Assembly (NCBI RefSeq): GCF_049985285.1
Contig: NZ_JBNIEU010000001.1
Location: 620,001-684,000 of the forward strand
Reading direction: 5' to 3'
DNA: 64,000 nucleotides
DNA from: Aestuariirhabdus sp049985285
Lineage (GTDB): Bacteria > Pseudomonadota > Gammaproteobacteria > Pseudomonadales > Aestuariirhabdaceae
Part shown: positions 15,063 through 23,905 of the stretch, piece by piece
How the letters are laid out: every line of letters starts with the position of its first letter
Numbering within the stretch: position 1 is the first letter of the stretch
Position numbers and translations under genes: made by a program
The notes under the pieces: generated by a model
What the model saw: the letters and a program-made list of their open reading frames with translations, nothing else
Told to the model about the DNA's origin: nothing
Databases searched by the model: none

Positions 15063-15971
15063 TCACGCCAGATGCTGGTTGAAAAATGCCAACGTGCGCT
15101 GCCACGCCAACTCAGCAGCGGGCTCATTATAACGGCCGGTAGAGTCGTTGTGAAAACCATGATTCACCTCGGGATACAGGTGCATGCGGTAATCGACCTG
15201 GTAGGCTTTCAAGTCAGCTTCATAACCGGGCCAGGTGGCGTTCACCCTTTTATCCAGCCCCGCCAATTGAATCATCAGCGGCGCTTTAATATTTTTCCGA
15301 AGCTCCTCTGCGGCAGGGGTTCCATAAAACGGCACGCCTGCGTTAAGGTCATCCGACAGGGTTGCGGCCAGCATATTGACGATATATCCGCCGAAGCAAA
15401 AACCCACGACGCCCAGTTTTCCATCGCTGAGTTGATGGGATTTCAAGAACTTCGCCGCGGCAATAAAATCCTGCTCTATTTTTCCCCGATCCATGGATTT
15501 TTGCATCGCACGCCCCTCATCATCGTTACCGGGGTATCCACCAAGAGGGAAAAGCGCATCCGGCGCGAAGGCGACAAAACCGGATTTAGCCACCCGCCGC
15601 GCCACATCTTTAATATAGGGGTTGAGACCACGATTCTCATGCACCACCAACACCACCGGTGCCTTGTCGGTTAAGGCCGCGGGGGTCACCAGATAACCTC
15701 GCCCCTCGCCGTGGCCGTTGGGCGAGGAAAAGGTGGTGTACTGGGCTTTTATCGTCGGATCGTTGAACGACACCTGCTCGGCCAGCGCATAGTCGGGCAG
15801 CAGTGCCGAGGAGAGCATGCTCAGCGTCAGTCCTGCAGTGACCAGCGTCGAGAGGCGGGCCATAAAGGTGCGCCGATCGATCAGGCCATGGGCGTATTCG
15901 TCATACCAGTCGAAAGCCTCCTGGGGGATCGGCTGTGGTGTAGTTGCTGATATTTTTTCGGCATTAGACAT
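15063..15971 (-). CDS. Dienelactone hydrolase family protein with Tat-like leader
   Basis: 302 aa. Alpha/beta hydrolase of the carboxymethylenebutenolidase family: nucleophile elbow GFCFGG with catalytic cysteine near residue 182, an aspartate region near 235-255, and catalytic His in EVNHGFHND near 272. Residues 33-65 form a Tat-like signal (DRRTFMARLSTLV, hydrophobic stretch, then DYALAEQ) behind a 30-residue N-terminal extension, so the enzyme is probably exported. Such proteins with the conserved extension occur widely; the substrate is unknown. AGGTTATT precedes the ATG (weak site). Confidence 0.87.
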   Translation of the reverse strand: MSNAEKISATTPQPIPQEAFDWYDEYAHGLIDRRTFMARLSTLVTAGLTLSMLSSALLPDYALAEQVSFNDPTIKAQYTTFSSPNGHGEGRGYLVTPAALTDKAPVVLVVHENRGLNPYIKDVARRVAKSGFVAFAPDALFPLGGYPGNDDEGRAMQKSMDRGKIEQDFIAAAKFLKSHQLSDGKLGVVGFCFGGYIVNMLAATLSDDLNAGVPFYGTPAAEELRKNIKAPLMIQLAGLDKRVNATWPGYEADLKAYQVDYRMHLYPEVNHGFHNDSTGRYNEPAAELAWQRTLAFFNQHLA

Positions 15972-16153
15972 AATAACCTCACGTTTAGTGATGACATTGT
16001 TACAGCCTAACTTAGTCCATTAAGGGGCGTCTGCGGGATGGGGGCGTAGAAACTGCACACCGATCAGACAAGAGTAGTTTAAGGGTTAGCATTTTCCCAA
16101 TCCAACCATCGGGGTAAGGGTTATCGACCCGGGTGCGTGCACCGCGCTACGCC

Positions 16154-16918
16154 TCATTGATAACGCTGCATTATCTCTTGTATCCGGCCCTCATCAACCA
16201 GCTGCTGAATAACCTCACTAAAGCGTTCGATAGCAACGGGGGCAAGGGGCGAGTATGCACAGTAGCGGCTCAGTCGAGAGTCCTCCAACGGGGATCCCGC
16301 CAGGGCGTGGGGCTCCAGCGTGAGCAAATAGTCCGCCACAATCTCATCGAGCAACATGGCGTCGATGCGGCCCCGCTGCAACATGCCCATCAACTGCTGG
16401 GCGGAAGCCGCGTCCACACGGATCACCTCGCCGTCGCTTACCCGCTGCGTCAGCTCGTCTGAATAGGTATAGCTCTTGAGTCCACCCACTCGCAGGCCTT
16501 TGAGGTCGTCGTGGGTCTGTACCGAGGCACTCCTCTTTTGATTCAAATAAAAACGGTCCGCAGAGCTGAACACCGCCCCCGACCACAGCAACTGGGGGTT
16601 ATTACCCACCCACAAAGGATTGAGTTCGCAATGTGCGTGAACCCGCCCCTCGATGAGCCATCTCACCAGGCGCGCACGGGGAGCCTCAACAAACCGTACC
16701 GGAATCCCGAGGCGCTCACCCACGGCCTCACCGACATCGTGCAATATGCCACCGTAAAGCTGCCGGGGTTCCCGCTCGCGCATAAACGCATGGGGCGGGC
16801 CATCGTGTCTTCCGTAGGCAAAAATCAGCGTTTCATCTTGCTCTGCGGCCTTGGCGACTGTCATTCCTGAAGCACCCACGGCGCAGAGCAGCAGTAAACA
16901 GGGTAGATAGCGTGACAT
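16154..16918 (-). CDS. Periplasmic substrate-binding protein, family 3 type
   Basis: 254 aa. A signal peptide is clear (MSRYLPCLLLLCAVGASG ... AKAAEQD, cleavage near residue 24). The rest has the two-lobed family 3 solute-binding layout: YGGILHDVGEAVGERLGIPVRF, WSGAVFSSADRFYLN, DLKGLRVGGLKSYTYSDEL and DAMLLDEIVADYLL. No permease or ATPase gene lies nearby, so it may be an orphan binding or sensor protein. It starts 336 bp before nifE on the opposite strand; the nifE control region fills the gap. Confidence 0.8.
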   Translation of the reverse strand: MSRYLPCLLLLCAVGASGMTVAKAAEQDETLIFAYGRHDGPPHAFMREREPRQLYGGILHDVGEAVGERLGIPVRFVEAPRARLVRWLIEGRVHAHCELNPLWVGNNPQLLWSGAVFSSADRFYLNQKRSASVQTHDDLKGLRVGGLKSYTYSDELTQRVSDGEVIRVDAASAQQLMGMLQRGRIDAMLLDEIVADYLLTLEPHALAGSPLEDSRLSRYCAYSPLAPVAIERFSEVIQQLVDEGRIQEIMQRYQ

Positions 16919-17117
16919 GTAACAGGTTCCGGTGAAGGTTAAACCCAGTATAACAAGCGATCATCGGGGCGCGTGGGGATACGCAGTATCTATCACGACA
17001 TTTGCGCTGCCACTCGTTGGTATGGGGTCATCAAAAGAGGGGCCATCCTGCCACGGTTCAACCCTCCATTGCCACACTCCTCGCTTTGTCATACTCCTCC
17101 CCAAACCCCTCGATCCC

Positions 17118-17133
17118 TGTCGCATATCCCACA
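17118..17133. promoter_or_regulatory. NifA upstream activator sequence (nifE promoter)
   Basis: TGT-CGCATATCCC-ACA, exact match to TGT-N10-ACA, 50 bp upstream of the -24 element. The 16919-17117 part of this gap shows nothing else clear. Confidence 0.85.
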
Positions 17134-17166
17134 AAAGCATCCTCACGCGCCGCCATAGCAACGAAA

Positions 17167-17179
17167 AATCAATCACTTA
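17167..17179 (+). promoter_or_regulatory. IHF-type site in the nifE promoter
   Basis: AATCAATCACTTA matches WATCAA-N4-TTR exactly and ends four bases before the -24. The surrounding 20 bases (from 17166) recur exactly in the nifB promoter at 51263-51282. Confidence 0.6.
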
Positions 17180-17183
17180 GCGC

Positions 17184-17198
17184 TGGCACAACTGTTGC
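17184..17198 (+). promoter_or_regulatory. Sigma-54 promoter of nifENX
   Basis: TGGCAC-AACTG-TTGC, perfect -24/-12. Start near 17210, with a leader of about 45 bases before nifE. Confidence 0.92.
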
Positions 17199-17254
17199 TC
17201 ATCTATAGATAACCGCCCCTGTGGGCAAACTCACCGGAAGGGATGGAAGGCATC

Positions 17255-18661
17255 ATGAAGGCCCGAGAGATTGCAGAGTTACTCGACGAACCGGCTTGCG
17301 ACCACAACGACAAGGCCAAATCCGGCTGCGCGCGCCCAACCCCCGGTGCGTCGGCGGGCGGCTGCGCCTTCGATGGCGCCCAGATCGCCCTGCTACCGAT
17401 CGCCGACGTGGCCCATATCGTTCACGGCCCCATCGCCTGTGCGGGTAACTCCTGGGACAACCGTGGCTCCCGATCCAGCGGCCCCACCCTTTACCGCCTG
17501 GGCATGACCACCGATCTAAGCGAGCAGGATGTGATCATGGGGCGCGGTGAAAAACGTCTCTTCCACAGTATCAAGCAGGCGATCGATCTTCACCAGCCTG
17601 CTGCCGTGATGGTCTACAACACCTGCGTACCAGCAATGATCGGCGACGATATCGAGGCCGTGTGCCGCGCGGCCAGCGAACGCTGGGGGACACCGGTGGT
17701 GCCGGTGGATTGCGCCGGATTCTACGGTTCCAAAAACCTCGGCAACCGTATTGCCGGTGAGTCGATGCTTAAGTACGTCATTGGCACCGCAGAGAAGATG
17801 CCCAAACCCGTCCACCCGGCAGGCATCCCCGTGTACGACATCAACCTGATCGGCGAGTACAACATAGCCGGTGAGCTATGGAACGTACTGCCACTATTCG
17901 ATGAGTTGGGGTTACGGGTACTTTGCACCCTGTCCGGTGACGCTCGATTTCACGAAGTGCAGAGCATGCACCAGGCCGACGTCAATATGATGGTGTGCTC
18001 CAAAGCAATGGTGAACGTTGCTCGTAAACTAAACACCCAATACGGAACGCCTTGGTTCGAAGGAAGTTTCTACGGGCTGCGCGACACCTCGCAAGCGTTG
18101 CGTGACTTTGCCAGTACCATCGGTGATGCCGATCTGATACAACGCACCGAACGGGTCATCCTGCGGGAAGAAACCCGGCTTGGTATTGAACTAGAGCCCT
18201 GGCGCGAGCAACTGCGTGGCAAACGGGTATTGCTCTATACCGGTGGGGTCAAATCATGGTCCGTAGTGTCTGCACTGCAAGATCTGGGCATGGAGGTCGT
18301 CGCCACCGGAACCAAGAAATCTACCGAGGAGGACAAGGCACGTATTAGGGAGCTTATGGGGGAGGAGGCGATCATGCTGGAAAGCGGCAACGCTCGTCAA
18401 CTGCTTGACCGCGTCGCCGAATACCGCGCCGATATGCTGATCGCGGGGGGCCGAAACCTCTACACCGCCCTCAAGGCTCGATTGCCTTTTCTCGATATCA
18501 ATCAGGAACGCGAGTTTGGCTACGCAGGTTATGTCGGCATGAAGGAACTGGCACGACAGCTCAGCCTCAGCCTCACCAACCCGGTATGGAAACAGGTGCG
18601 TGCCAAGGCTCCCTGGAGCGACATCACCGAACAGAACACCACTGCCGCCTGCGGGGACTAG
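17255..18661 (+). CDS. nifE: NifE, FeMo-co scaffold alpha subunit
   Basis: 468 aa. With NifN forms the NifEN scaffold on which the NifB-co precursor becomes FeMo-co. The N-terminus MKAREIAELLDEPACDHN, the cysteine segments KSGCARPTPGASAGGCAFDGA, HGPIACAGNSWDNRG and YNTCVPAMIGDD, and the GGVKSWS block are standard NifE. The ATG at 17255 (GGAAGG eight bases upstream) is preferred over the one at 17243. It lies three bases before nifN. Confidence 0.98.
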   Translation: MKAREIAELLDEPACDHNDKAKSGCARPTPGASAGGCAFDGAQIALLPIADVAHIVHGPIACAGNSWDNRGSRSSGPTLYRLGMTTDLSEQDVIMGRGEKRLFHSIKQAIDLHQPAAVMVYNTCVPAMIGDDIEAVCRAASERWGTPVVPVDCAGFYGSKNLGNRIAGESMLKYVIGTAEKMPKPVHPAGIPVYDINLIGEYNIAGELWNVLPLFDELGLRVLCTLSGDARFHEVQSMHQADVNMMVCSKAMVNVARKLNTQYGTPWFEGSFYGLRDTSQALRDFASTIGDADLIQRTERVILREETRLGIELEPWREQLRGKRVLLYTGGVKSWSVVSALQDLGMEVVATGTKKSTEEDKARIRELMGEEAIMLESGNARQLLDRVAEYRADMLIAGGRNLYTALKARLPFLDINQEREFGYAGYVGMKELARQLSLSLTNPVWKQVRAKAPWSDITEQNTTAACGD

Positions 18662-18664
18662 ACC

Positions 18665-20062
18665 ATGGCCACTATCGAAAAACGCAACCGCCCCCTCGCC
18701 ATCAACCCGGCCAAGGCCAGTCAGCCGCTTGGGGCCACCCTGGCCTGCCTTGGTATTCGCCAGGCGATCCCCCTGCTGCACGGATCGCAAGGATGCTCGG
18801 CCTTTGCCAAGGTATTTCTAGTACAGCATTTTCGTGAACCTATTCCCCTGCAGACCACCGCGATGGATCAGGTGAGCACGGTGATGGGAGGTGACGAGAA
18901 CCTGGCCGAAGCGCTGGTCACACTGTGTAGTAAAAGTGCGCCGGCACTTATCCTGGTGACCACCACCGGACTGACCGAAACCCAGGGCAGCGACATCGAA
19001 CGAGTCGTTCGCCAGTTCCGTGTCGACCACCCCGAACACGATGCAACCCGGATCGTGCCCCTCAACGCACCCGATTTTAAAGGCTGCATGGAAACCGGTT
19101 TTGCCCTCGCTGTCGAGGCGATGATCAATACCCTGGTATCCGACGCGCCCCCTACCCGCGTCGCCAGTATGCCCCAGCAAGTGAATCTACTGGTGGGAGC
19201 CAACCACACTCCGGCCGATATCGAGTTGCTCAAGGAGTGGATACAGGCTTTCGGGCTCAATGCGCTGGTGGTACCCGACCTCAGCGACTCTCTCGGGCAT
19301 CTGGTAGAGCAGGATTTCAGCCCCCTGACCCTCGGTGGCACCCCGGTCTCCACCTTTGACCGGCTCGGTGCCAGCAGCGCAACCCTGGTAGTGGGTCGTT
19401 CGATGGCGCGGGCAGCAAAAGCGCTGCAAAAGCGTACCTCGGTACCCAGCCACCGCTTCGACCACCTGATGGGGCTGGAAGCCTGCGACCGCTTTATCCA
19501 CTGCCTGCAACAGATCAGCGGCGAGCCCGTTCCCGCACAGATTGAACGCCAGCGTGCACAGCTTCAAGACACCATGGTCGACTGTCATTTCCAGCTCGGG
19601 TTGGCGCCAGTGGCATTGGCGGGCGATCCGGACCTGCTGCTGGGCTTTGGCGACTGGCTAACGCAGATGGGAGCGACTCTGGTCGCTGCCGTAACCCCGA
19701 TCGCCCATCGTGCACTGGAGCGACTGCCTTGTAACCGCATCAAGGTCGGTGACCTTTCGGAGCTGATGGAGATGGCACAAGAGCAGGGGGCCGAGCTACT
19801 GATCGGCAATAGCCACCTGGCCGAGGTGTCGACCACGCTAGGCATTCCTCTACTGCGTGCAGGTTTTCCCCAGCACGATCACTACGGTGCTCACCGGCGT
19901 TGCTGGATCGGTTACGGCGGCAGCGCCCAAACCCTGTTCGAGCTCGCCACCTTGCGCTTGCACGCAGACCCTCACCGCATCCCGGTATATCACTCCAGTC
20001 TGAGCCAGAAACAGGACCGGACGGCCAGCAGCTCCTGTAACTGTAGCGGAGCGTGCAAATGA
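18665..20062 (+). CDS. nifN: NifN, FeMo-co scaffold beta subunit
   Basis: 465 aa. Partner of NifE. The segments INPAKASQPLGATLACLGI and HGSQGCSAFAKVFLVQHFREPIPLQ correspond to the NifK-like P-cluster region; STVMGGDENLAEAL follows. No C-terminal NifX/NifB fusion is present; the protein ends in a cysteine-containing tail (SSSCNCSGACK), which is a little unusual. Its stop overlaps the nifX start (ATGA). Standard length for unfused NifN. Confidence 0.97.
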   Translation: MATIEKRNRPLAINPAKASQPLGATLACLGIRQAIPLLHGSQGCSAFAKVFLVQHFREPIPLQTTAMDQVSTVMGGDENLAEALVTLCSKSAPALILVTTTGLTETQGSDIERVVRQFRVDHPEHDATRIVPLNAPDFKGCMETGFALAVEAMINTLVSDAPPTRVASMPQQVNLLVGANHTPADIELLKEWIQAFGLNALVVPDLSDSLGHLVEQDFSPLTLGGTPVSTFDRLGASSATLVVGRSMARAAKALQKRTSVPSHRFDHLMGLEACDRFIHCLQQISGEPVPAQIERQRAQLQDTMVDCHFQLGLAPVALAGDPDLLLGFGDWLTQMGATLVAAVTPIAHRALERLPCNRIKVGDLSELMEMAQEQGAELLIGNSHLAEVSTTLGIPLLRAGFPQHDHYGAHRRCWIGYGGSAQTLFELATLRLHADPHRIPVYHSSLSQKQDRTASSSCNCSGACK

Positions 20063-20517
20063 AATTGGAACGCCACTTAAAGCTCTCTCAGCCTGATGAG
20101 CAAACACAACGAGTACGCGTTGCTTTCGCCACTCGCGACCGCAAGAAAATTGACCAGCATTTTGGCAGCGCCTGCAGCTTTATGATCTACAGCATCACGC
20201 CCGATAACTGCGAGCTGATCGAGGTCGCTGAGTTCGCCGAAACCGAGCAGGATAAAAACCACAGCAAGCTCCTCACCAAACTGGAGCTGCTCGAAGGGTG
20301 CCAGGCCGTTTTTTGCAACGCCATTGGGCCTGCGGCAGTGAAACAACTTCTCAGCTTAAAAATCCAGCCATTGCGTGTCACCGCGGGCACACCCATCGCG
20401 AGGGAGATTAGCGAACTACAGTCGCTATGGAAAAATAATCCCCCCCATTGGCTCTGCCGTCCAGAAACAAACGAGCGCCGCTTCGACGACATGGAAGCTG
20501 AAGGTTGGCAAGAGTAA
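20059..20517 (+). CDS. nifX: NifX, FeMo-co precursor carrier
   Basis: 152 aa. Binds NifB-co and the VK-cluster and passes cofactor precursors to NifEN. Core family motifs: VRVAFATRDRKKIDQHFGSACSF near residues 20-42 (with HFG), EGCQAVFCNAIGPAAVKQLL, and PPHWLCRPE. The ATG at 20059 overlaps the nifN stop as ATGA with GGAG seven bases upstream; an in-frame GTG at 20053 is less likely. Confidence 0.95.
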   Translation: MKLERHLKLSQPDEQTQRVRVAFATRDRKKIDQHFGSACSFMIYSITPDNCELIEVAEFAETEQDKNHSKLLTKLELLEGCQAVFCNAIGPAAVKQLLSLKIQPLRVTAGTPIAREISELQSLWKNNPPHWLCRPETNERRFDDMEAEGWQE

Positions 20518-20562
20518 CGACAGTTCAGATTCATCGTTGAATCAATAACAGGAGCATCACTC

Positions 20563-21033
20563 ATGTATGACGATATGGTAATCGATGATATCGACCCTAT
20601 TCTAGGCAGTGAGTTTGTCATTGAGCTGGTTCGCCACCTACGGGCACTTGACAGCTACGGAGCTTATGAGAAGTGGAGTAACGCCAGGCTGGTTGACCCA
20701 CTAATCATGACCCGGGAACGCAAACAGGAGATGCCTATTACTGCCGATCCGGACGATGTAACACTCTCCAATATCCGCGCCTACTACAGCGCCCTGGCAA
20801 TACTAATAGAAAAACAGTGCGGCCATATGTGCAGCCCCTTCATCAGCATCAGCCACGAAGGATTTGGCCGCGTACTGATCACCGTCGGCAAACTGGTAGT
20901 GATGGACAAGGTGCTGCGCGACGCCCACTTATTTGGTTTTCCCAGCCTCGAAAAGCTGAAACTCGAAAGCGATCGAATACTCACCCAGGCCCAGGCGATG
21001 GTTAGCTGCTATCCCACCGTGGCCGCTATCTAG
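20563..21033 (+). CDS. NifX-associated protein (DUF269)
   Basis: 156 aa. Small, mostly helical protein that nearly always follows nifX; function unknown, thought to act in cofactor assembly. Landmarks: SEFVIELVRHLRALDSYGAYEKWSN, MPITADPDDVTLSNIRAYYSALA, and FGFPSLEKLKLESDRIL near the C-terminus. CAGGAG precedes the ATG. It follows nifX after 45 bp and is followed by fdxB ten bases on. Confidence 0.95.
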   Translation: MYDDMVIDDIDPILGSEFVIELVRHLRALDSYGAYEKWSNARLVDPLIMTRERKQEMPITADPDDVTLSNIRAYYSALAILIEKQCGHMCSPFISISHEGFGRVLITVGKLVVMDKVLRDAHLFGFPSLEKLKLESDRILTQAQAMVSCYPTVAAI

Positions 21034-21043
21034 GAGCTGCACC

Positions 21044-21346
21044 GTGTCTCACTACACAGCCTCAACCCAGGACGGAAGCGACTGGGTTCCCCAATACATC
21101 ACCGACATCGACCAGAGCAAATGTATCGGCTGCGGTCGCTGTTATAAGGTCTGCTCGCGCGATGTACTCGACCTGGTTGAATACGAAGCCAATGACGAAG
21201 AGTACGATGATGACTACGATGATTTTGACGACGACGAGCAGCGCATGGTGATGTCGGTGTCCAACCCCGGAGATTGCATAGGCTGCGAAGCCTGCGCCAA
21301 AGTTTGTTCCAAGAACTGTATCAGCCACGCACCCAAAACCGCCTAA
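21044..21346 (+). CDS. fdxB: FdxB, nif-specific ferredoxin III
   Basis: 100 aa. Two [4Fe-4S] motifs, CIGCGRCYKVCSRD near residues 27-40 and CIGCEACAKVCSKN near 80-93, joined by a strongly acidic linker with twelve Asp/Glu (DEEYDDDYDDFDDDEQ) usual in this family. Lacks the proline after the last cysteine of each motif, which is also typical of FdxB. GTG start at 21044 with TAGGAG eight bases upstream. Last gene of the nifENX operon; the next 240 bp hold nothing recognisable. Confidence 0.93.
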   Translation: MSHYTASTQDGSDWVPQYITDIDQSKCIGCGRCYKVCSRDVLDLVEYEANDEEYDDDYDDFDDDEQRMVMSVSNPGDCIGCEACAKVCSKNCISHAPKTA

Positions 21347-21589
21347 GCGGTAGACCCCTCCGGCTCTTGCAGCGGGACAAACGCGCCAACTGCAAGTCGG
21401 CGCCTCGTCATCAAGATAGACAGCTCATCTGAAACTGGTCTACGCTTGTTACAGCGCTGATCGTCTAACCACGGCCCATCTGCGGTCCCTGGCTCTATGC
21501 CACCCAGACGATCAGCGGCTTCAGCCCCTTCCACACTCCCACCGCTTGAGCTGTTCGGTTGCTGCGGGCAATGCCTGCCGGAGAAACCC

Positions 21590-22957
21590 ATGATGGGAAG
21601 ATCACTCCTGCCCAGGACACTGTTACTCTGCGCCCTTGTTACCGCTTGCTCCTCAGGCCCCCAGCGGGCACTCGAAACTCCGGAAACCATACTGGAAACG
21701 AATAACGAAACCACGATGTTGTTCCATTCAGTGCTTTATTACCCGAGTGAAATCAGCCTTAACGCTCCCGGCTTTATCGTGGGGGTGGAGAAAAGTCCGG
21801 TAAGAACCATCACGCGCGGCGGCGATATTTTGGTGGTCGACAAACACGAAGCCGGCCTCAGCCAGCAACAGGCTCGCTCCGAGATCGTCGACAGCAAAAT
21901 TCTCTATGTCTCCCATATTGTTGAAAACAAAGGGCGGGAATTCGGGCTGGGCAACTGCACCTTGCATAACGCTTACCGGCAGCCCGAAGACAACACAACC
22001 CAGCAGCTGGTTGCGCCCTGTAAGGGTATGCAGCCGGTGCCGATCTCACCGCACCAGGCCTATAAAAAAAGCTGGGCAGCGCTGGAGAAACTGGAGGCTC
22101 GAATTCGCTCGCGTATCAAACAATCCAGCGCGCCAGGCCAAACCCCCTTTACACATATCCTGGTCACAACCATGGGCTGGAATACGGTGCAGGAGGAGGC
22201 CGTGCGCAACTTTAATTCAATCATAAAAAACATTCGCCTGGCCGCCGGTGAGGATTTTCACCCCTTGGTGATCGGCGTCACCTGGCCCAGCCAATGGCAG
22301 AGCAGTTGGCTGGGCCCCCTCCTGAAAATGGTCAGTTTCCCGGTCAAGGCACGCGACGCCGATGAACTGGGCCTAACCTGGCTGGGGGTATTGCTCCACG
22401 ATACTTTACCCAAGGCAGACAGTGCCCTGCCGGTGGTCGTGATCGGCCACAGCTTTGGTAGCCGGGCCTCCAGTATCGCCACCTGCGTCGGCCCCGCCAT
22501 CCATCCCGAACAGGGTGCCACCATCAGCACCCAATCGTTTAGCCAGCTCACACTGATCAACCTGCAGGGTGCCTTTCAGGTTGACCGCCTACTGGGCAAA
22601 GGGGGGGACCGGAAGATCATCTTTCCCGAACGGTGCCGGAACGCCTCCTCAATCTACCTGACTGCGTCAAAGCATGACAAAGCGATGGATACCGCGTTCT
22701 GGGGAGTGTACGCGGGCAACGACAAAAGCTATAAAAAAGTCTGTGATGTCGCCCCCCAACTCTTCAACTGCCTGAAAGCCGACAACAGGGGGCTTCTAAA
22801 CCGCCGTCACCTCAATGGCAGCCACGTTACCTACATTAACGCGAGCGATTTAATCGAGCAAAACGCCTACCTGTCAGGCGGCGGCGCCCACAGCGATATT
22901 TACCGGCGCGAGCACGGCGTGCTGATGTGGCAGCTTATCTCTGCCAGCGATGATTAG
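21590..22957 (+). CDS. Alpha/beta-hydrolase-like lipoprotein
   Basis: 455 aa. A lipoprotein signal is visible: MMGRSLLPRTLLLCALVTACSS, with lipobox VTAC and the lipidated cysteine near residue 20. The body has an alpha/beta hydrolase look with the nucleophile elbow VVVIGHSFGSRAS near 285; a catalytic His could be in GSHVTYIN or GGAHSDIY near the C-terminus. The substrate is unknown. The double ATG at 21590/21593 is chosen because the signal peptide begins there; the ribosome site is weak. Its stop overlaps the convergent S4-domain gene by four bases. Not evidently related to nif. Confidence 0.75.
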   Translation: MMGRSLLPRTLLLCALVTACSSGPQRALETPETILETNNETTMLFHSVLYYPSEISLNAPGFIVGVEKSPVRTITRGGDILVVDKHEAGLSQQQARSEIVDSKILYVSHIVENKGREFGLGNCTLHNAYRQPEDNTTQQLVAPCKGMQPVPISPHQAYKKSWAALEKLEARIRSRIKQSSAPGQTPFTHILVTTMGWNTVQEEAVRNFNSIIKNIRLAAGEDFHPLVIGVTWPSQWQSSWLGPLLKMVSFPVKARDADELGLTWLGVLLHDTLPKADSALPVVVIGHSFGSRASSIATCVGPAIHPEQGATISTQSFSQLTLINLQGAFQVDRLLGKGGDRKIIFPERCRNASSIYLTASKHDKAMDTAFWGVYAGNDKSYKKVCDVAPQLFNCLKADNRGLLNRRHLNGSHVTYINASDLIEQNAYLSGGGAHSDIYRREHGVLMWQLISASDD

Positions 22958-23169
22958 GCTTCGAGTTTGAGGGTGAACTGCTCGCCGTGAAACTCAAGCA
23001 CATCGCCCGACATCATTTTGCGACGCTTACGGGTCTCGACTTCACCGTTAACCAGCACCTGCCCCTCGGCGATGGCCACCTTGGCATCACCCCCACTGGC
23101 GACCATGCCCTCGAACTTGAGGATCTTAAACAGTTCTACCGGCTCGCGGTTTATTTCGATGGTTAACAT
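22954..23169 (-). CDS. S4-domain RNA-binding protein, YbcJ type
   Basis: 71 aa. A single S4 RNA-binding fold: VELFKILKFEGMVASGGDAKVAIAEGQVLVNGEVETRKRRK, with the GG-DAK-I-G-V-VNGE pattern of YbcJ-like proteins. Probably binds structured RNA such as rRNA; no partner nearby. Convergent overlap with the lipoprotein gene. Confidence 0.88.
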   Translation of the reverse strand: MLTIEINREPVELFKILKFEGMVASGGDAKVAIAEGQVLVNGEVETRKRRKMMSGDVLEFHGEQFTLKLEA

Positions 23170-23277
23170 AGGGCGTGCACAGACTCATGTGTTGAAAAGG
23201 CGCAGCATATAGTAATCCGCCCATGGGGCGAAGCAGTAATTGATCGTATCGCGAGACCGGCAAACCACGAGGACGGG

Positions 23278-23514
23278 TTACTTGCGCTGATAGACACTGT
23301 TTTGGGTGGCCACAAAGAGCGCCTCCACCTTGGTTCGCGCCCAGGGGGTTTTGCGCAAAAACTTGAGACTCGATTTTACCGACGGGTCATGGGTAAAACA
23401 GCGGATTTCGATGCGTCGCCCCAGCTCCTCCCAGCCATAATGTTTCTCAAGGCGGGTCACAATCTGCTCCAGGGTAATGCCATGGAGTGGGTTGTTAGGC
23501 TGGGTATCGGTCAT
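23278..23514 (-). CDS. VF530/DUF2132 family small protein
   Basis: 78 aa. Matches the VF530 family pattern: NNPLHGITLEQIVTRLEKHYGWEELGRRIEIRCF and PSVKSSLKFLRKTPWAR, a small helical protein proposed to bind DNA. The ATG at 23514 is chosen because the conserved sequence starts there; the frame is open to 23625 but that part looks non-coding. Function unknown. Confidence 0.85.
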   Translation of the reverse strand: MTDTQPNNPLHGITLEQIVTRLEKHYGWEELGRRIEIRCFTHDPSVKSSLKFLRKTPWARTKVEALFVATQNSVYQRK

Positions 23515-23602
23515 GAGAAATAGGTCCGGCAAAGGGTGGAATCGACACGGCGGTCGGATTCCATTGATTCTGCACCAATTAGTGAGCAGGCTCCACTCCT
23601 GT

Positions 23603-23902
23603 TTATTGCGCCGAATCATCCTCAATACGTTCGTAAGCGACCACTCGCTTACTCAGCACCCAATCGGATACTGCGTCGTTAAACTCTGAAAAATGTTTAG
23701 TTTTTAAGTGTACGTCAAAGGCCGCTTCGTCATCGTAAATTTCGTAAAGAGCGATTCCGGCCTCCTTCTCAGTACTCACGCACACATCAAACTGATGGCA
23801 GCCAGGTTCCAGCAAGGAAAGGCGCGCATTTTGGGTAACCGCTTCTACAAATTCTGACAGCTTCTGCGCTTTCACCTCAAACTCTACCCAAATTACATAC
23901 AT
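23603..23902 (-). CDS. Antibiotic biosynthesis monooxygenase (ABM)-domain protein
   Basis: 99 aa. A one-domain ABM/LsrG-like ferredoxin fold: MYVIWVEFEVKAQKLSEFVEAV, LEPGCHQFDVCVS, and ALYEIYDDEAAFDVHLKTKHF. These proteins act as small-molecule oxygenases or isomerases. It begins four bases after the otnC stop on the same strand, so it is probably the last gene of the otnK-otnC operon and may act on a pathway intermediate or by-product. Confidence 0.85.
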   Translation of the reverse strand: MYVIWVEFEVKAQKLSEFVEAVTQNARLSLLEPGCHQFDVCVSTEKEAGIALYEIYDDEAAFDVHLKTKHFSEFNDAVSDWVLSKRVVAYERIEDDSAQ

Positions 23903-23905
23903 AGG

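Noticed and set aside
23278..23902. The VF530-like gene as a member of the otnK operon.
   Set aside because: It is 88 bp beyond the ABM gene, belongs to a family without metabolic role and is found in unrelated contexts.
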